Source: Agrocybe praecox (taxonomy: Eukaryota > Basidiomycota > Agaricomycetes > Agaricales > Agrocybaceae). From it: a stretch of 64,000 nucleotides of DNA. How positions within the stretch are numbered: position 1 is the stretch's first letter; every line of letters begins with the position of its first letter. Where the stretch lies: NCBI GenBank assembly GCA_964017145.1, contig OZ024849.1, forward strand, positions 1,240,001 through 1,304,000. Reading direction: 5' to 3'. The notes beneath the pieces are model-generated. The model was given only the letters and a program-made list of their open reading frames with translations, searched no databases and was not told the origin of the DNA. A program made the position numbers and the translations under genes. This document shows positions 57,525-64,000 of the stretch, in pieces.

Positions 57525-58475
57525 AAGCACTGTAAATTTTTCTGTTCAGTCGGTAAATTGCATCGGCGATGCTCATCGATGATTGAGATCTTGCTCACCG
57601 CATACAAGTTGTGCAGAGGAGCTGTTAGTAAATTATGTATGCCATTATACATGACCAAGAGCCCACTCAAATTTCCCTTCGATAAACGTAGCAAACTACA
57701 GGCCCAGATATTCTCAATACTTGTGAATATCACGCTCGAGATGTACTAGCTTTTATATCACATAAATTATGGCTTAATTCCAAACGCGAACCTGATGTAT
57801 ATGCCCAGGATGTAAATGAGTTATGAGACGGCCAGATGAAAAAATATAAACATCCGCTGAAATTTAAATTAGGCGTTCAGCACGGATTATCATGATGGAC
57901 TGATCAATGCGAGCAATGATCAGGTTCCACTGTTCGGCACAGTTGAATGGCTACAGTTCTTCGACGCGCGTTGACGCGCATCTTCTCGTTTTTCTCCTCT
58001 TTTTGAGCTCTTAGGATCTCCTCACCCTAGTACCATTTTCCCTCTTCTTTTTCTTTTCTTTCCTTTCTTTCTTTCTGCTTGTTTCTTTCCCCCATTTCTT
58101 CGATGCGCGTCAACGCGCGTGATGCATCGTCTCCTTACCCTATCACTTTCCCTCTTCTTTCTTTTCCTTTCTTTTCTAATCTCCTTACCCTACCACTTTC
58201 CCTCTTCGTTCTTTTCTCATCTTTTCTAATCTCCTCACCCTACCATTTTCCCTCTTCTTTCTTTTCTAATCTTTTCTCTTTTTCTTCCTTTTTGCTTTTC
58301 TCTTTCTTGCTCAGGTAATACTTAATTACATTCACAATATATATATAAGTAGGTCTTCGAGAGTCGATAGCCCTATAATAGAAGGTTCATAATCTTATCA
58401 AATCTCTTGATAAAGCGTAACGAACAACAACCAACAGTGTCTGCTTCATCTTCACCCTTTTCGTTACCAGCACGA
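57525..58475. other. Intergenic region with pyrimidine-rich repeats
   Basis: At 58010-58310 a C/T-rich strand carries repeated CTCCTCACCCTACCACTTTC and CCTCTTCTTTCTTTTCT units (three to four copies). No gene. The duplex could adopt unusual structure. Confidence 0.6.
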
Positions 58476-58921
58476 AGAGCTATTTTATCTATAAAATACA
58501 TAGCAGTAGCGTGTTGGCGATCTGCTATAACTTTAGACCTCAGATCAACATTGTAATTTTCACGAATGTGATCAATGTGGTTCTATAAGCTAATTATCTA
58601 TAAAATACATAGCAGTAGCGCGTTGGCGATCTGCTATAACTTTAGACCTAAGATCAACATTGTAATTTTCACGGATGTGATCAACACGGTTCTATAAGCT
58701 AATTTATCTATGAAATACATAGCAGTAGCGCGTTGGCGATCTGCTATAACTTTAGACCTCAGATCAACATTGTAATTTTCACGGATGTGATCAACACGGT
58801 TCTATAAGCTAATTTATCTATGAAATACATAGCAGTAGCGCGTTGGCGATCTGCCATGACTTTAGACCTCAGATCAACATTGTAATTTTCACGAATGCGA
58901 TCAACGTGGTTCTATAAGTTA
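58476..58921 (+). repeat. 110-bp tandem repeat, four copies
   Basis: AGCAGTAGCGCGTTGGCGAT marks each unit (58502, 58611, 58721, 58831), period 109-110 bp, 90 percent or higher identity by eye. Each unit also holds TTTAGACCTCAGATCAACAT and CACGGATGTGATCAACACGG. The array ends about 60 bp before the KDZ transposase start codon. Confidence 0.92.
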
Positions 58922-58984
58922 AATCGGTGAAATAGAAAAATAGATAATAGGGCAAAATGTGATGTGACATGTGACGGTGTGGCT

Positions 58985-61900
58985 ATGTCTCACACACACC
59001 ATCAAGTACGTCCCCAAAAACGACGTTGTCGTACGCAAACATCCCATGTCTATCACGACTCAGTACCGTTACCTCAAGACTATGATTTTGTACATGCAAG
59101 CGAGGCCAACGTACTCAGCACCGGTTATGTTTCCCGCACAGAACGATTACCCCAACGCGCTGCAATAAATACATGGGAATCAACAACGGACTGGGTCATA
59201 CCTGATAACCCTGACTATGCCCTCGATCCGGATGGGCAGTGGTATGATGAAGTCCTTGAAGCAGAGGTACATGAGCATGTTGTAATACCAGACACACAAC
59301 CCAAAAAGCGGAAGAAGAAGAAAAATAGTCATGTTTCGGTGCGTTGAGAATCAAATATTGTTTATACAGATACCTGATCGACACCGCAACAATATTAGCG
59401 CCGGCCTCATGTCGTCTGGAAGTCATTGCACCGTGAAACCTACCTCGAAGAGATGGTTAGGATGGATGGAAGAGGGGACTTCTTGTTTACCACCTTATGC
59501 ACCGACTGTGTTGCACGTCAGGTCGACACTCCTGGAGCTCCAGTTTATCGATGTCTGGAGTGCTTCCAGCCGGACCTTCTGTGTGATGTGTGCTGCGTTA
59601 AACGTCACCGGCTCCAACCCTTGCACTGGATTCAGGTATGTTGTTCACGTTTCTTTTGCTTCTCTGTTCTGAATGGGCCATAGAAATGGGACGGACAATC
59701 ATTTCATCGCGTTACCTTGAAGGATATGGGCTTGAAATTGCAGCTGAATCATGCCGGCTTATATTGCGAGAACCCAATCGCATGTCACTCGGACATGCTC
59801 ATCATCCACACAAACGGAATCCACAACGTCGCAGTCCAGTATTGTGGCTGCAGTCGCGCAATTCCGCACCATCTTCAATTACTTCGACGAGGATTTTATC
59901 CAGCCTCTCAACTCACGGTTCGTACCTGTGCGACATTCACCTTACTTCGGCTTCTCCATATGCTGGCTTTAACGACCAAAGCATCAACTTACGACTTTTA
60001 TCGTGGTCTCGAAAAGATGTCAGATAACACCGGCGTCTTCCGGCCGAAATATCGCTATCGTGCGTTTTTCCGCATGATACTTCAGTGGCGGCACCTTAAG
60101 TTGTTGAAATGGGGAGGGCGCGCCAATGAAAAAGGTGGTGCTAGCGGCACAAAGATAGGAGAGCTGGCACTTAAATGCCCATCATGTCCATACCCCGGAA
60201 TCAATCTTCCGCCAGACTGGGAAGACGCATCGCCGGAGCTTCAGTGAGTTGGTCATTTGTAGCCTTAATTTCCAAATATTTAAATATCCACCAGATTTCT
60301 ATATCGAGCTATCATTTGTATGGACGCCAACTTTCGATTGAAAAATCAGTTGGTCTCGAACTATTCTCAGGATCCTGGGCTAGGTATCGGCCTCGCATTT
60401 ATGATTGAAAAGGATCCGTACGAACGCTACGTACTCAGTCGCGCTGATGACGCTGATGTATGTAGTCTTTTTTGATGTATTCTACTATAGATATGTTATA
60501 TTGACCCTGTTATCGATTCAGATTAGTACGTGTGTTGGCTTTCAGGCTCTCGCGAAGGCAAATACCAAATTTTCGCTGGGCTTACGATATACTGGAGTCG
60601 GTGCTGCGGTTTGTGGCCGTTCTGAGATGCTACTCCCTCAGGGAGTTGGAAATCTCCAGAAAGGTGAACGGTAAGACCATTTTACGTGTAATACACCCAT
60701 GCAGCTGCTAATTACTACTCATCTAGTTACGCCAACATGGATTATGTTTTCGGTTCGGCAATGCGCTCAGTAGGAGTCCCCTTGGTTGTCATAAGCTATG
60801 ACGTCGCTTGCCAGTGGTACACAAATCTCCATAAACGTATGGCCGAGCACTGGCCTCCTGAAATCAAGCTACCCGAGTCGACGTGCCTCACTCCTGCAAT
60901 ACCAAAGCTGCACGAACCCATGCACGAGAAGACCAATCATCAAATGTATTCTTTGAATTTTATTCCCGGTGTGGGAGCATCAGATTGCGAATGTCCCGAA
61001 CGAGTCTGGGCCCCTCACAATCCTCTCGGCAACGCAACCAAAAGTCAGGCTCCTGGTTCCAGGCATGATGTATTAGATGATCACTTTAATTTTTGGAACT
61101 GGCAGAAGTACACGAAAATAGGATTGACTTTAGCGAGGAAGTATAGAGCTGCAGTGGCAGAGCGCAACATACAGTCGGAAGCTCATAGAGGCTTATGCGA
61201 TTCTATTCGGGCTCAAAAAACGAACGGAACCGTGAACAAGCAGAAGAATCGCGCACTTCTGGACGAGTGGGAAGCAATCTGTGTGCAATGGGAGAATGAG
61301 GCCTTCCCAAAATGCTCGAAGAATCCTTACCAGAACGATGATATCAGTATGTGTGATATTCTTTCATTTTTCTTGAATTTCTTCTTTCTTACGAATTTCT
61401 CTAGCTATCACGGAATCTCAAGTGAGAAAGGAGCTTGGAGACGAAGAATCAGAACGTATGAAAAGCGGTGGCATTTCGTGGCACACCACCAGTGCGGCTG
61501 GGTTTATTACCTTGGGTTTAGACCTCGAAGATTCACAGTTCGTAATTTTTCTAAAGTTCCGTGATATAATTTGGCTGATAATTGTTGTAGACGCCGAATA
61601 CACAGACATAGCAAAGATAACTCTACAGTACGCGTTGAAGGCAATCTAGTTGAGCAGCAAAATGTCCTTCGTGCTCGGATACGTGCTTGGCAACACCTTC
61701 TTGCAGTTTACATGCCCGGCCTCCTTCAGTATCAAGCCGAACATCCAAACACGCCGTCGTTCTCTTCCGATAAGCCAGAAGACATCAAACTGTGGATGCC
61801 TTCCGAAATTCCAGCACACGACCGGAACCGCATATGTATGGACGGTTTAGTGACCATCGAGGCTCGACTTCGTACAGCACAATGCGCCGATGCCTTGGAC

Positions 61901-62386
61901 AACGTCCGCCGCATCCTCAAGATTAAGAGCCGTATGGTTGCGTTCAAAAATAAGAATATTCGTGGTCAAAGAGAGGGAACGAGGTCTAGAGCTGTTATCG
62001 ACCGCGTACACGACAGAGCCCGTGGAGCTGCGGAGAAATACAGAGCTGCAAGGAAAGCCAAGCTCAGTCTTGAGGGACACGGAAGTTGGGAATCCGAATT
62101 TTGCGAGTTAGAAGATGGAGACTTGCGGTCATATCAGGACGTTAACCGCTTACGCCCACGTCAAGCTCGTCGGGGTGTTTTAGAAGATGAAGTTCTCGCT
62201 GGTAATGCTATGAACGAGGATCCTGCAACGAGCACTATCACAGAATCGGATATCTCTTTACTTCCAGAAGCTCGTAGTCGGCGGGATGGTACAGGAGAAA
62301 GTCGACGAACACTATCTTGGATCTGGTTAACACATAAAGCGGATCATTCTGACACCTCAGACGATATCCTGAGAACTGAATGGTGA
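58985..62386 (+). CDS. KDZ-superfamily transposase with CxC2-like cysteine cluster, apparently intact
   Basis: Eight exons, 58985-59338, 59399-59635, 59684-60243, 60295-60457, 60522-60670, 60727-61346, 61405-61537 and 61591-62386, sum to 3,012 nt, 1,003 codons plus stop. After a basic N-terminus (KKRKKKKN) comes RRPHVVWKSLHRETYLEEMV, then the Cys cluster CTDC...YRCLECF...LLCDVCCVKRH...PLHWIQKWDG. The core follows: CGCSRAIPHHLQLLRRGFYP, ICMDANFRLKNQ (first Asp), VVISYDVACQWYTNLHKRM (second Asp) and DCECPERVWAPHNPLGNATK (Glu), the DDE-type RNase H-fold signature of Kyakuja-Dileera-Zisupton elements. The C-terminus is Arg/Lys-rich. In basidiomycetes these elements can be linked with TET/JBP genes; none is visible here. 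Terminal repeats were not located. Confidence 0.92.
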
Positions 62387-63548
62387 TACGCCTACGAGCG
62401 TCCTAGGTGCGAAACAAACCCAAACAAAAATGTTGGGCGTTAACACACTAGTATACTCGACGATGGGTGGCGCGTAAAGGTGCGAGCGTGTTTCTCTCGC
62501 TCCAAACCAACCGAATATCGAAGGGGTAAGGTGTAAGCTTCTAAAAAAGCTTCGAACCACCTTGGAGTAAAAAGACGAGACTAGACGAGAGGTAAAATGC
62601 ACAAGAAGAGTGTAGAAAGTATAGCGAAGACTGTATCGAGTTGTATATCGAGAAACCGATGTATTCTGTTTTATAGGGAATTTTTTACATGCCTTATATA
62701 CTATTTGTCTTTATCTTTTAAATAATAAGCCTAAAACATATGGAACAAATGAAATAAAAGAAACAAAAGCCAAGTAAAATACTATTCATAAAGGAGATCG
62801 TGAAACTGAATTTTCCTGATTTTTAACAGGTCTGGTGATGCCTCCATACGATGCACGATGTGTTGAAACGACCAAGTCCACAATTTTGATGGTATCCGGA
62901 ACTTGCCGAGTGCCGATTTTGCCTGTGGCGTCGGAATTGAACTCGAAAGAAACCATATGGGGAGATGTATGAATGATACAATTAAATTAAAAGAAAGAAA
63001 ATGGAATGGAATGGAATGCAGACCATAGCAAAAGTCCAGAGACTTCGGGGGATCAGGTTGCGATGCGCCAGATAAGGCGTGTGATGCGCTTTGATGCGTG
63101 CGTCCAAATCCGGAAGTGGCTGTGCCACAAACGCGGACTTAGTCGAATTTCGCGTCTGGATTGCGTGCGCGCTCATCATCTCCTCCCTACTTGAATTCTG
63201 ACTGTCCCCAGTCAGTTGTGGCGAAGTATAAAATGTAAAATGGAATGGATAGAGATGAATGACCGCGAAATAGGGTGTAATAATGCGAATAAGCGAAGAT
63301 ATGATGAATATATGAATATGAAATTTGATAATGACGTCAAAGGAAAGGTGGAAAGGTTGGAAAGACGAGTTTAGAAAGATAAAATAAACAAAAATAAACT
63401 GGTGAGAGTGTGAATAAAGAGTAAGAGCCCATGGGGAAGGAAAATATGAACATATAATGAGAAGCATAGATATGAATACAGGTGTGGATGGTTGTTGTTG
63501 TGTTGTGTGTAGACAGGTGTCTCCTCCCTACTTTGCTGTTGACTCTCC
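62387..63548. other. Flank of the KDZ gene and probable LTR region of a gypsy element
   Basis: No gene. Two purine tracts on the minus strand (TAGGGAGGAGA, at about 63184-63194 and 63522-63532) resemble polypurine tracts preceding a 3' LTR of the element whose polyprotein ends at 63549. LTR ends could not be set because the partner LTR is outside the window. Confidence 0.35.
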
Positions 63549-64000
63549 TCAATCTTCGTCTCGTATTGGGTCTTCTTCTTCATCGGAGTCGAGCGTCTCG
63601 TCGTCCTCGGGGTCTGGGGATACAGTGTCTTCGAGCTCAGTGAGTCGCTTCTGAGAAACATCTAGCAATTCTTCGAGAGGTGGAAGGTCCAGTTTCTGGC
63701 GAGCGAAGTACGGTATGACTCGGAATGCTGCGATTGGGCGATCGAAAAGCGAGCCGTCGAGCTCAGCAAGGATATATGCACCTCCTTTGTTGCGTGAGAT
63801 GACGATGAGAGGTCCGAGATAGCGCGGTCGCATTTTGCGATTGAGAGACTTCTCGATGCGTGTATTTCGAATGAGTACTAGATCTCCTAGTTTGAAGTCG
63901 TAGTCTTCAATGCTATGAGCATGTTCTCGCTCGAATCGAACTGCAGCTTTAAGGCGTGACTCGTAGACCTTTGAATGAAGCTTCTCGAGATCTTCGCGTC
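63549..64000 (-). CDS. Ty3/gypsy-type polyprotein, C-terminal end (runs off the right edge)
   Basis: Reading from the edge: a long frame with FEREHAHSIEDYDFKLGDLV, LIRNTRIEKSLNRKMRPRYL, GPLIVISRNKGGAYILAELD and RVIPYFARQ, the module after the integrase core (GPY/F-like) of chromovirus/gypsy Pol. The end is acidic (SPDPEDDETLDSDEEEDPIR), with a stop at 63549. No break in the visible part. The rest of gag-pol lies to the right. Confidence 0.8.
   Translation of the reverse strand, partial: REDLEKLHSKVYESRLKAAVRFEREHAHSIEDYDFKLGDLVLIRNTRIEKSLNRKMRPRYLGPLIVISRNKGGAYILAELDGSLFDRPIAAFRVIPYFARQKLDLPPLEELLDVSQKRLTELEDTVSPDPEDDETLDSDEEEDPIRDED

Noticed and set aside
58079..58318. Phe/Ser/Leu-rich open frame
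   Set aside because: It arises from C/T-rich simple repeats, with no start context or splice evidence.
58476..58921. CRISPR-like regular array
   Set aside because: The 110-bp units are contiguous tandem repeats without spacers, and the genome is eukaryotic.
1..64000. tRNA or rRNA genes
   Set aside because: I scanned for T-arm (GGTTCGANTCC) patterns and rRNA-like blocks and found no convincing cloverleaf; a tRNAscan run would be decisive.

Overview
The window looks like nuclear DNA of a mushroom-forming basidiomycete (Agaricomycetes). Genes are broken by many short GT-AG introns, mostly 49 to 70 bp. The gene content is typical of that group: an F-box protein, a NACHT relic, an alpha-kinase-like fragment, a DUF3433 membrane protein, an Spt5-like paralogue, and Plavaka and KDZ transposases. 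I saw no tRNA, rRNA or CRISPR array. Exon structures were worked out by hand from splice signals, phase and protein continuity. Where I give a protein length, the summed exon length divides by three.

Layout. 1-11.8 kb is mainly housekeeping: the 3'-truncated TTC7/Ypp1 gene (-), a divergent DPH2 gene (+), a Gfd2-like nuclease-domain remnant enclosed by two inverted 141-bp repeats, and a DUF3433 membrane protein gene. 12.8-25.4 kb is a lineage-specific cluster of coiled-coil genes: one frameshifted copy, three open copies and one 3' fragment. It is interspersed with a small membrane-protein gene and an Spt5/KOW-like gene, and it has repeated copies of one gene's 3' end. 25.8-38 kb is a decayed accessory stretch: a NACHT fragment, a nucleotidyltransferase-like gene split by a MITE with a 10-bp target duplication, an F-box gene, EOS1, an SDR pseudogene, and a 1,545-bp TIR element carrying an alpha-kinase-like gene fragment.

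From 38 kb to the right edge is repeat-rich. It holds an intact Plavaka transposase (1,016 codons), two large conserved orphan families of Agaricomycetes (45591-48332 and 52997-55652, the latter with one in-frame TAG), a protein with an RNase H1 N-terminal-like (viroplasmin-like) module, several tandem repeats, an intact KDZ transposase with its CxC cysteine cluster (1,003 codons), and the 3' end of a Ty3/gypsy polyprotein at the right edge.

The genes do not form one pathway. TTC7/Ypp1 (PI4-kinase anchoring), DPH2 (diphthamide on EF2) and EOS1 (ER, N-glycosylation) are independent housekeeping functions. The most interesting theme is gene fragmentation and capture by inverted-repeat elements, next to a locally duplicating coiled-coil family of unknown function.
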